From Verrucomicrobia bacterium UBA1727 (GTDB taxonomy: Bacteria; Verrucomicrobiota; Kiritimatiellia; RFP12; UBA1067): a stretch of 8,506 nucleotides of DNA. The notes beneath the pieces are model-generated. The model was given only the letters and a program-made list of their open reading frames with translations, did no database searches and was not told the origin of the DNA. The position numbers and the translations under genes were made by a program. How positions within the stretch are numbered: the stretch's first letter is position 1; each line of letters opens with the position of its first letter. This document shows, piece by piece, positions 1 through 5,656 of the stretch. Location: NCBI GenBank assembly GCA_002315875.1, contig DCIL01000025.1, positions 3,997 through 12,502 on the forward strand. The letters run 5' to 3'.

Positions 1-33
1 AAGGACGGCAAGGTCGTCACGATTGTCGAGTGA
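1..33 (+). CDS. 3' end of an unidentified upstream gene (partial)
   Basis: Only ten codons and a TGA stop (31-33) are inside the window; frame 1 reads KDGKVVTIVE and then stops. This is far too little to name a family. It is called because the next gene starts with a GTG at 30-32 that overlaps this stop, the usual arrangement of translationally coupled genes. The next gene has no other convincing start or leader, so this reading frame is probably its operon partner. Confidence 0.5.
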   Translation, partial: KDGKVVTIVE

Positions 34-1544
34 TCGACGCGTTGACAATCAAGTCGAAAGCAAAGGCCGCGGCATTAGTGTCGCGGCCTTTCGTTCTTTT
101 GCTCGCGCTTTTAGCGGTTGATCAGTTCGTATTGGTGGACGATCCGGGCGAGCGGAGTGTAGTTTCCTGGCTTGGCATTGCCGCGCAGGCGATTCCGCTC
201 GCCGCGCTTCTATTTTCTCCGCTGTCGCTTAGTTCTCGCTTTGCCAGGTTGCTACTTGCGCCGATGGCGGTCTGGCTAACGCTTCATGGTGCGTTGCAGC
301 TTTACATGCGCGCGGCGTTCGGCATGTATCTGGACGGCGACTGGCTTGGAATCATCCGTGCGAGTTCTCCCGAAGAGATACGCTGGTTTTTCGACAATTT
401 CGGTGTCATTGGATTGCTGGGACTCCTGGCTACGCTGGTAGCAGCGTGTTTTTTCGGATGGGTGATCTGGAAATCTGATTTCAAGTCGCGTGTTTTTGGA
501 TGGGTTGCGCTCGGCACATTTCTTGGGTATGTGCTTTTGACGGGCGGTGTTGGGGCAGCAGCAGAGCGGATTGGCGCGATTGGGTTCGTTACTGATAGCG
601 TCCGTTGCGCTCGTCTTTACGGAGAATTGGAGGAGATGGCGAAAGTGCCGCGGTTCGAGAGGCCTCCGGTTCTCGACGCGAGGGCGCGGGATGTGGCGGG
701 CGTGTTCGTGCTCGGTGAGTCGTCCGCCCGCAGCCATTGGAGCTTGTATGGTTATGCTCGGCCGACGACGACCCCGCTCGATGCGCTAGGAGGCGAGCTG
801 ATCGTCTTTTCGAATGTGACGGCGGTGGCGAGCGAGACCTCATCGGCTTTGCGTCAGATGTTCGTAGGCAATGGACATACGCTCGCTCAGGCGACGGCCG
901 CTGCGGGAGTGCGCACTGCGCTCTTTTCAAATCAGGAGCGGTGGGGACAATGGGGCGGCGTCGAGTCGTATGTCTTCGCCGGCGCGCGGCAAGTGTATCT
1001 GCAGGAGGAGAAGCTTCAAAAGCCGTATTACGACGATGCCTTGTTGCCGTATCTCAAACGCGAGCTTGCCGAAGCGAAGGGCGCGGCATCGCTGACGTTC
1101 TTGCATTTGGTCGGCAGTCATTGTCCGCCTTCGCGCTACTATCCGCCGAGTGCCGCGATATTTCCTCCCGAGCCGCTTCCCGGCGCGTTCGGCCGCTGGC
1201 GGCTCAAGGACCAGCTCAATCACTATGACAACACGATTCATTTTACGGCGAAGACGGTTGCCGAGGCGATTGCCGCGTTGAAGCGACGCGGTGGAGCTGC
1301 GTTTCTCGTCTTTGTGTCCGATCACGGCGAGTCGCCCGAGTCAGACCGCTGGCGCGATGTCAAATCGCGGAATGTCTGGGAAGTGCCGGCGGTAATGTGG
1401 TTCTCGCGCGAATACGCCGAAAGATTCCCGGAACAGGTTCGCCATCTTCAATCACATTCAACTCAGCCGCTTTCCACCGCTGCCTTTACTCAGATGGTCC
1501 CGATGTTCTTTGCGTTAACCATTTCCACTCCCCACCGCGAATAG
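30..1544 (+). CDS. Phosphoethanolamine transferase-like membrane sulfatase-fold protein (EptA/CptA type)
   Basis: Members of this family move phosphoethanolamine from phosphatidylethanolamine onto lipid A or LPS core at the periplasmic face of the inner membrane. About five hydrophobic segments lie in residues 18-175, followed by a soluble alkaline-phosphatase/sulfatase-fold domain. Family motifs are visible: GESSAR with E230 (zinc ligand position), then SLYGYARPTTTP; SETSSALRQMF with T270 at the nucleophile position; HLVGSH near 364; YDNTI near 398; and SDHGE with D431 and H432 (metal ligands). The 504-residue length is slightly short for the family (about 540). Two oddities stand out: the histidine-containing loop that usually follows DHGES is shortened, and the C-terminus ends soon after the last expected helix. 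The GTG start is chosen because it overlaps the upstream stop and sits before the first membrane segment. The substrate cannot be told from sequence; the class is well supported. Confidence 0.88.
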   Translation: MIDALTIKSKAKAAALVSRPFVLLLALLAVDQFVLVDDPGERSVVSWLGIAAQAIPLAALLFSPLSLSSRFARLLLAPMAVWLTLHGALQLYMRAAFGMYLDGDWLGIIRASSPEEIRWFFDNFGVIGLLGLLATLVAACFFGWVIWKSDFKSRVFGWVALGTFLGYVLLTGGVGAAAERIGAIGFVTDSVRCARLYGELEEMAKVPRFERPPVLDARARDVAGVFVLGESSARSHWSLYGYARPTTTPLDALGGELIVFSNVTAVASETSSALRQMFVGNGHTLAQATAAAGVRTALFSNQERWGQWGGVESYVFAGARQVYLQEEKLQKPYYDDALLPYLKRELAEAKGAASLTFLHLVGSHCPPSRYYPPSAAIFPPEPLPGAFGRWRLKDQLNHYDNTIHFTAKTVAEAIAALKRRGGAAFLVFVSDHGESPESDRWRDVKSRNVWEVPAVMWFSREYAERFPEQVRHLQSHSTQPLSTAAFTQMVPMFFALTISTPHRE

Positions 1545-1562
1545 TCCGCCGCGAATAGTCCG
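1535..1562 (+). repeat. Perfect 14-bp tandem duplication across the stop codon
   Basis: CCGCGAATAGTCCG occurs twice back to back (1535-1548 and 1549-1562). The first copy contains the TAG stop of the transferase gene (1542-1544). The second copy also begins a small inverted repeat, CGCGAA at 1550-1555 with TTCGCG at 1565-1570, followed about 9 nt later by five Ts. This could act as a weak terminator, although the T-run is too distant for a classic one and overlaps the next promoter. Confidence 0.7.
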
Positions 1563-1573
1563 ACTTCGCGTGG

Positions 1574-1603
1574 TTGACGGTTTTTATCTGAATGTGGTAT
1601 CAT
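1574..1603 (+). promoter_or_regulatory. Sigma70-type promoter of the DUF4160/DUF2442 pair
   Basis: A -35 box TTGACG (1574-1579) and a -10 box TATCAT (1598-1603) are separated by 18 bp; each matches five of six consensus bases. Transcription would start near 1610, giving a leader of about 75 nt before the DUF4160 start. The position just after the transferase stop and before a short operon fits a real promoter. Confidence 0.6.
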
Positions 1604-1685
1604 ACACCTGTTTTGAGTGACGATGTGGTTGCGTTCGTAGGATGTAGGAAATAATGAGCCGAATATAGGCATGAAAGGAGATAGT

Positions 1686-1967
1686 ATGGCTACCATATCA
1701 ATGTTTTTCGGAATTATCGTGAGCATGATTTGCGAAGTCGGGTGTAAGCACTCAAAGGCGCATGTTCATGTCTGGTATCAAGGACATCAGGCGTCTTTTG
1801 ATATTGTCACTGGTGAGATCCTTGCGCAAGGAAAGGAAGGTTTTCCATCTAAGCAGGCAGGATGGGTGAAGACTTGGATTGAGTTGCATCAAGATGAATT
1901 GTTGGCAAATTGGGAAATTGCTCAGAAAGGCGGAGAGGTCTACAAGATCAATCCGTTGCAGAAATAA
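1686..1967 (+). CDS. DUF4160 family protein
   Basis: A 93-residue protein matching the DUF4160 pattern: N-terminal TISMFFGIIVSM, a histidine-rich stretch HSKAHVHVWYQG (the usual 'NPPHFHA-Y' position), DIVTGEIL, then WIELHQDELLANWEIAQ and a final INPL. An earlier in-frame ATG exists at 1671, but GGAG at 1677-1680 is spaced 5 nt from the ATG at 1686, and the family begins with M-x-T-I-S, so 1686 is the start. The biochemical role is not established. The family is commonly found next to DUF2442 genes, as here (1-nt gap), and such pairs are often discussed as toxin-antitoxin-like. The HxxPHFH motif is altered, with the prolines missing, while the two final histidines (HVH) remain. Confidence 0.85.
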   Translation: MATISMFFGIIVSMICEVGCKHSKAHVHVWYQGHQASFDIVTGEILAQGKEGFPSKQAGWVKTWIELHQDELLANWEIAQKGGEVYKINPLQK

Positions 1968-1968
1968 G

Positions 1969-2226
1969 ATGGAACTCTTACGACAGATTACGAAAGTTTC
2001 AACAGCAGATAACTATCGGCTGCTGGTGTCTTTTGATACTGGTGAGAATGGCGTCTTTGATATGACGCCGCTTCTTGTGTATCCGTGTTACAGTCGGTTG
2101 AAGGACGCGTCATACTTCTCTTTGGCCCGTACAGAACGCGGTACGGTCGTTTGGCCTAACGACGAAGATGTCGCTCCTGAATTGCTTTGGGAGCAGAGTT
2201 GCAAGGATAAATGCGAAATGATATAA
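1969..2226 (+). CDS. DUF2442 family protein
   Basis: An 85-residue protein with the DUF2442 pattern: LLVSFDTGENGVFDMTPLL (a beta-rich opening 'v.F.dGe.g.vDl..ll'), then LKDASYFSLARTE, and the hallmark VVWPNDEDVAPELLWEQS near the C-terminus. Its ATG follows the DUF4160 stop by one base and has no strong ribosome binding site of its own, so it is probably translated by coupling. The reading frame is open further upstream to 1879, but that stretch is a shadow of the DUF4160 gene. The function is unproven; a partner role to DUF4160 is inferred from frequent adjacency. The stop codon overlaps a very good -10 box for the next transcript. Confidence 0.87.
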   Translation: MELLRQITKVSTADNYRLLVSFDTGENGVFDMTPLLVYPCYSRLKDASYFSLARTERGTVVWPNDEDVAPELLWEQSCKDKCEMI

Positions 2227-2227
2227 T
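2199..2227 (+). promoter_or_regulatory. Strong promoter overlapping the DUF2442 stop codon
   Basis: TTGCAA (2199-2204, four of six consensus bases) and a perfect TATAAT (2222-2227) are separated by exactly 17 bp. The TAA stop of DUF2442 (2224-2226) lies within the -10 box. Predicted transcription start is about 2234, just ahead of the block of inverted repeats and about 470 nt ahead of the first downstream start codon. It could drive the candidate RNA alone, the nuclease operon, or both. Confidence 0.65.
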
Positions 2228-2233
2228 TCGCAG

Positions 2234-2615
2234 TAGTTGATTTCCGCCGGGCGGGTTTGTGCCTCGCCCGCAACCGCAAAATGAGGAATTGATCTTTGAC
2301 ATACGCTGACGGGCACAAGACGTCAGCAACCGGCCCGATGGTACGGCGGTAGGGGGCGATCCCCGAGCGCCTCGCACCAAAGGGCAGAACCTCGAACGGT
2401 AGGGCGGTCACCCCGTGACCGCCGCACCCCGAGGAGCCAGCAACCCCACAAGGGCCTGGGCAACGTACGCAACAGTACGTAAAGTAGCTTCGTGGTAAAG
2501 CCGCTAACTTGACCATGCTGAAGTGAAATACGACTGTGCGCTACGTGGATCATTCCACGCGGCGCACTCTCTATTCATATTTCAGCAAAGGCTCTTAGCG
2601 GCGCCTACCACGAGA
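2234..2615 (+). ncRNA. Candidate structured RNA or long structured leader, family unknown
   Basis: No protein gene is supported between 2227 and 2701. The stretch is packed with complementary segments: CGGGCG 2248-2253 with CGCCCG 2265-2270; GCTGACG 2305-2311 with CGTCAGC 2321-2327; GGCCC 2332-2336 with GGGCC 2452-2456, enclosing two hairpins (GGCG/GGGG 2345-2356 with CCCC/CGCC 2361-2371, and CCTCG 2390-2394 with CGAGG 2430-2434 around GGCGGTCAC 2403-2411 and GTGACCGCC 2415-2423); ACGTAC 2463-2468 with GTACGT 2475-2480; and a long rod from 2490 to 2613. All arms nest without conflict and sit just after a strong promoter. It does not match the tmRNA, RNase P, SRP or group I/II intron motifs I know. 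It could instead be an inactive mobile element or the leader of the nuclease operon. Ends are approximate. Confidence 0.5.
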
Positions 2616-2701
2616 TGTGAATCTTGAGGGTGCGCCGCTCTTCTTTTCTCGCGCTGGGAGCGGATGAACGCACGAATGAGGTGCGGGAGAAGGAGATGTC
2701 T

Positions 2702-3439
2702 ATGGGCGAATCTGATTTGAAGCCAGAGTTCGATTTGAAGATTTTCGTAAAATCAATAGGGATAATTGTTTGCACTGTAGCAGTCGTAGCGGTATTTTTG
2801 TGTTTCGCGAGATGGTTCTCAATCAAATTGGGACTATCTCCGGAATCGGCGAAGCTGTTTTCGCTCTTTGTGCCTGTGCTCGAAAAATGTGTGTGGCCAG
2901 CATTCGTTTTGCTCATCATATTTTTGTTTCGGAATAATCTTAACGATGCCGTAAATGCGGCAGCGAAGATTCGAGGTGGGCGTCCGGATGACATTAAGAA
3001 GTCAAACATGAGCAGAATCAATGATTCTATTGTGAATGATGAAGTTCCTACTGCGGGGCGTATACAAGGGTCTGAATTCGAAGTAGAGAATTATGTTTTT
3101 GAACATCTTCAAAAGGAGACGGATGCACTGCTGATGCGCGAGGTTTCGATCTTTGGCTCAAGATATTCGTTTGATGGAGCTTTTCGGATAGGATCTTACG
3201 TGTATGCCGTTGAGATCAAAAAGAAGGCGAGCATTTCTCAACTTAAGCAATGTGTTGCGCGTATCGATGAATACGTGTCCGGTCTTAAGAAGTCGGATTC
3301 AAATCGGTTTGTACTTGTGTTGTGCTTAGTTGATAGTTCATTGTCAGATGATGAATTGAAGGCATTGAGACGAGATGTTGATATCAAGATTCAGTATCGT
3401 GAGTATCATTTTGATGGGGAGTCGGTATGCAAAAAATGA
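2702..3439 (+). CDS. Membrane-anchored PD-(D/E)XK nuclease-like protein
   Basis: A 245-residue protein with two hydrophobic helices (about 15-36 and 54-76) and a C-terminal soluble domain. That domain has the core of a PD-(D/E)XK restriction-endonuclease-like fold: an acidic helix (EFEVENYVFEHL), then D158 in SFDGAF, a beta strand YVYAVEIKKK with E171 and K173 (D-x12-E-x-K), a following helix SISQLKQCVARIDEYV, and a hydrophobic strand FVLVLCLVD. These are the expected metal-binding and catalytic positions, so activity is plausible. The reading frame is open from 2624, but AGGAG at 2691-2695 lies 6 nt before the ATG at 2702 and abuts the ATG at 2696, so 2702 is preferred. The gene overlaps the next by 13 nt and follows the candidate RNA. 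Helices plus nuclease suggest membrane-tethered DNA cleavage, as in some defence proteins; the family is not recognised. Confidence 0.72.
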   Translation: MGESDLKPEFDLKIFVKSIGIIVCTVAVVAVFLCFARWFSIKLGLSPESAKLFSLFVPVLEKCVWPAFVLLIIFLFRNNLNDAVNAAAKIRGGRPDDIKKSNMSRINDSIVNDEVPTAGRIQGSEFEVENYVFEHLQKETDALLMREVSIFGSRYSFDGAFRIGSYVYAVEIKKKASISQLKQCVARIDEYVSGLKKSDSNRFVLVLCLVDSSLSDDELKALRRDVDIKIQYREYHFDGESVCKK

Positions 3440-3684
3440 TTAACGATTTGATTTGCCAATGGAAGTCTCAAAATCCGGAACAACCTTGCGGACAATTGCT
3501 TGACCAGACGGTCGATTTTCTAAAAAGGGTCTTGCAAAATCCTCTGCTCGCAGTCGTGGTTGAAGCTGCGGTTGAAGACGAAAAACCTTGTGTTGGGCCT
3601 ATTACATTAGCTCCAATATACTTGACGGATGATAGGATTCGTATGGTAGTGCGAATTCTTTCGGCAATTTCTAGAACATTGTAA
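3427..3684 (+). CDS. Small protein of unknown function (nuclease operon)
   Basis: An 85-residue protein I do not recognise. It looks mainly helical in its first half (NDLICQWKSQ, then LLDQTVDFLKRVLQNPLLAVVVEAAVED) and has a basic, helical C-terminus (DDRIRMVVRILSAISRTL). There is no signal peptide or clear membrane helix. The ATG at 3427 has GGGGAG at 3416-3421, spaced 5 nt; a second ATG at 3436 overlaps the nuclease stop as ATGA but is less well spaced. The coding overlap with the nuclease gene and the 22-nt gap to the next gene indicate one operon and probably a shared function, for example as a partner or inhibitor of the nuclease. That role is inference only. Confidence 0.65.
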   Translation: MQKMINDLICQWKSQNPEQPCGQLLDQTVDFLKRVLQNPLLAVVVEAAVEDEKPCVGPITLAPIYLTDDRIRMVVRILSAISRTL

Positions 3685-3706
3685 AGTGAATTGTTGGAGT
3701 AAGAAA

Positions 3707-5164
3707 ATGACGGTTCTGAAGGTTTTAAAAGCTGGTAAGGAGATTCCGGAAATGAAGATTAAGAAAAATATCGCGGCAAAATGGAATCTAAATTACATTG
3801 TGAAACAAAGTGATATTGAAAAGGTTGTGTCCTATGTCAATGGACGCGGAGGGTATTGTCATGTGCAATCGCCAATTAGATTTCTTAAACAGAGGTTTCC
3901 TAACGTGAACTGGCCAAGGGTTGTGGATGCAGGCGTGCAACAGGGTGTACTACACAGGCAACTTCGTCTGCTGTCGACTCAGCCGATTTCAAAGGTGAAA
4001 CTGAGCCGTGGAATGGGGAAGAAGATCCCAGTACTACTACTATCATGCACTTTCTCAATGTTCGCATTCGCAGAACCTTATGTCACCAACGTGGTGGCGA
4101 GGCAGCGGCAGCCGTGGAATGGGTTGGTGGATGTGTCGTATGAGATTGTCGGGTCGACGAATGGGATGGAGTATGCGTATGGGCAACTCACTGCGACGGA
4201 CCGAACGCATGGCAAGACATACGCGGCTTCAACCTTTGAGAAGAAGATTGATTTGTCTGAAGGCAAGCATACGGCGATCTGGAATATGGCGGCAGATAAC
4301 AGCTTTACATCGAAGGATATCGTGTTCAATTTGTCGATTCGTATTCCGGCGCTTTACTGTGTAATCGATCTCTCAGGTGGGCCCAACGCGACGAGTTATC
4401 CTGTCATGGATCTTGACGACGTGCCAGAGGGTGGATGGACTGATGAGTACAAGACAACGAAGCTTGTAATGCGGCGAATCAATCCTGGAACTTTTATTAT
4501 GGGTAAAGACCAGGCCGACGAATCGCATCGCGTGTGGATTACAAAGCCGTTTTACATTGGTGTTTTTGAGGTGACGCAAAAGCAGTATGAGTTGGTTATT
4601 GGCAATAATCCGTCGCGGTATAAGGGAGATATGCGTCCTCTTGAGTCTGTTAGTTTTAGTTCGTTTCATGGGTGTTACGGTGGGGGTGCTTGGCCCTGCG
4701 AGGGCGAGGGCAACACGTTTTTAGCGTGTTTGAGAGAGAAAACGGGCGTAAGACTTGATTTGCCTACAGAGGCCCAATGGGAATATTCATGTCGTGCTGG
4801 AACGACGTCGGCTTATAATAACGGTGGAAGTTCAGAGGAGGATTTAAAATTACTGGGGCGGTATGCAGGGAACCAATCCGATGGGAAGGGCGGTTGCTCA
4901 CAACATACTGTCGTTGGATTGTATATGCCTAATTATTGGGGTTTGTACGATATGCATGGAAATGTGAGGGAATGGTGCTGCGATTGCAATACGACTATGT
5001 TTGGAATAGATCCTGTCGGTAATCGTTCTGATAATCATGGTGTGCGTGGAGGGAAGTGGGATAATTCAGCTGCCGCCGTGATGTCATGTGACCGATATAC
5101 TGATCTGTACTATTATTATTCTGAAGGATTAGGATTCAGAATCTCAGGTTGCATTATAGAATAA
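3707..5164 (+). CDS. Winged-helix-like domain fused in frame to an exported SUMF1/FGE-fold protein
   Basis: A 485-residue frame with two unlike halves. Residues 1-102 are basic and cytosolic in character; 36-83 look like a winged helix (DIEKVVSYVNGRGG, SPIRFLKQRF, NWPRVVDAGVQQGVL). Residue 103 starts a textbook signal peptide (MGKKIPVLLLSC to FAFA, cleavage before EPYV). Then come a beta domain (about 123-215, ending GKHTAIWNMAADN) and a SUMF1/formylglycine-generating-enzyme fold (about 253-481) with PGTFIMG, FEVTQKQYELV, LPTEAQWEY at 352-360, MHGNVREW, VRGGKW at 446-451 and LGFRI at 475-479. The paired active-site cysteines of true FGE are absent, so this is a non-catalytic SUMF1-fold protein. 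GGAG at 3696-3699 is spaced 7 nt from the ATG at 3707; the internal ATG at 4013 has no good ribosome site. The two parts were probably one gene and an unrelated downstream gene joined by recombination. Confidence 0.75.
   Translation: MTVLKVLKAGKEIPEMKIKKNIAAKWNLNYIVKQSDIEKVVSYVNGRGGYCHVQSPIRFLKQRFPNVNWPRVVDAGVQQGVLHRQLRLLSTQPISKVKLSRGMGKKIPVLLLSCTFSMFAFAEPYVTNVVARQRQPWNGLVDVSYEIVGSTNGMEYAYGQLTATDRTHGKTYAASTFEKKIDLSEGKHTAIWNMAADNSFTSKDIVFNLSIRIPALYCVIDLSGGPNATSYPVMDLDDVPEGGWTDEYKTTKLVMRRINPGTFIMGKDQADESHRVWITKPFYIGVFEVTQKQYELVIGNNPSRYKGDMRPLESVSFSSFHGCYGGGAWPCEGEGNTFLACLREKTGVRLDLPTEAQWEYSCRAGTTSAYNNGGSSEEDLKLLGRYAGNQSDGKGGCSQHTVVGLYMPNYWGLYDMHGNVREWCCDCNTTMFGIDPVGNRSDNHGVRGGKWDNSAAAVMSCDRYTDLYYYYSEGLGFRISGCIIE
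4013..5164 (+). other. Alternative start: secreted SUMF1-fold protein alone (383 aa)
   Basis: If translation began at the ATG at 4013, the product would start with a normal signal peptide (two lysines, a hydrophobic core, FAFA cleavage site), which is how exported SUMF1-fold proteins of this type usually begin. Against independent translation, the bases upstream give only a poor Shine-Dalgarno match (GTGGA ends one base before the ATG; AAAGGTG is 15 nt away). If only the long form is made, the hydrophobic stretch would act as an internal signal anchor or cleavage site, leaving the N-terminal domain in the cytosol. Confidence 0.45.
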
Positions 5165-5224
5165 TTTCGCTAATTGTTCGTCTTGAAGGAAAGTGGCAGT
5201 CGATACATTGGAAATTGCCAAAAG

Positions 5225-5345
5225 ATGGTGAGGATTTCAGAGTCGATGGTGGTTCTTGGGCCTTTATTCTCGGGCTTTCAAAATGTTTGGGACCCATTAT
5301 CGTTTGTGTGTCAGCTCGGAGAGCAATGGGTGTTATTACCAGTTC
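5225..5345 (+). pseudogene. Probable decayed tail of a second SUMF1-fold gene
   Basis: The 170 bases between the SUMF1 gene and the toxin gene hold no intact gene. One frame (from 5236) reads FRVDGGSWAFILGLSKC, close to the usual SUMF1-fold C-terminal motif (F-R-V-x-R-G-G-S-W followed by a cysteine 9-10 residues on). After that cysteine the likeness continues only in another frame (from 5292), THYRLCVSSESNG, resembling the usual Y-R-x-x-V-S-x-x-x-x-N segment. A single frameshift would join them. No start or upstream domain remains. The match is short, so chance is possible. Confidence 0.33.
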
Positions 5346-5656
5346 GTGTCGTCAATCGTCACGAGCATGCGGCCGTGGCGGATCGAGAGAACATGAACTT
5401 CGTCGTCGACGACTTCGTAAACGATGCGGTAGGGCTTGATAATCAACTGGTGAAGTCGTTCGGGATTGGGCGGGATGGTAAGATAGCAAGCGAGCGGAAC
5501 GATTGGGCAGGAAGGCGGGAATGCGCTAAGTCCATTGGCGGCCTCGCGCAACTTCAATTCCCAGCGGATGCCGTCATCGGGATAAAGTTCGGTGGCAATG
5601 CCGAGTACGATGTCTTCAAGCAGCGATTCTGCATGCGGCGACCAGAGGACGTTCAT
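5336..5656 (-). CDS. RelE/ParE family toxin
   Basis: A 106-residue protein of the ParE/RelE toxin superfamily. The N-terminus NVLWSPHAESLLEDIVLGIA matches the family's opening 'v.ws..A..dl..i' strand-helix. The C-terminus RLHQLIIKPYRIVYEVVDDEVHVLSIRHGRM matches the characteristic three strands and the R-Y-R-I-x-Y / H-x-R segment. ParE members poison gyrase and RelE members cleave ribosome-bound mRNA; the sequence does not settle which. It is full length. Its ATG overlaps the antitoxin TGA as ATGA (5653-5656), so the two are translationally coupled with the antitoxin first. It faces the SUMF1 gene tail to tail. Confidence 0.88.
   Translation of the reverse strand: MNVLWSPHAESLLEDIVLGIATELYPDDGIRWELKLREAANGLSAFPPSCPIVPLACYLTIPPNPERLHQLIIKPYRIVYEVVDDEVHVLSIRHGRMLVTIDDTNW

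Noticed and set aside
276..930. Minus-strand frames opposite the transferase gene
   Set aside because: They oppose strongly conserved transferase motifs and encode low-complexity basic sequence.
1550..1585. Intrinsic terminator after the transferase gene
   Set aside because: The stem is only six pairs and the T-run begins about nine bases after it, within the next promoter spacer. Too weak to call.
2088..2516. 142-codon minus-strand open frame across the DUF2442 end and the structured region
   Set aside because: Its second half is antisense to a clear DUF2442 gene and the rest covers the inverted repeats. The protein is cysteine-, arginine- and glycine-rich with no domain, and no ribosome site supports it. 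The open frame follows from high GC content.
2490..2613. Integron attC site
   Set aside because: The inverted-repeat layout is superficially similar, but the conserved R' and R'' core heptamers (RYYYAAC and GTTRRRY) are not present at the arm ends.
2234..2615. Retron ncRNA
   Set aside because: The nested rod resembles an msd, but there is no reverse transcriptase gene anywhere in the window, so the term cannot be supported. Kept only as a comparison.
2234..2615. tmRNA, RNase P RNA, or a group I/II intron
   Set aside because: No tRNA-like ends or tag frame, no conserved RNase P core segments, and no intron domain V or P7-type core could be found.
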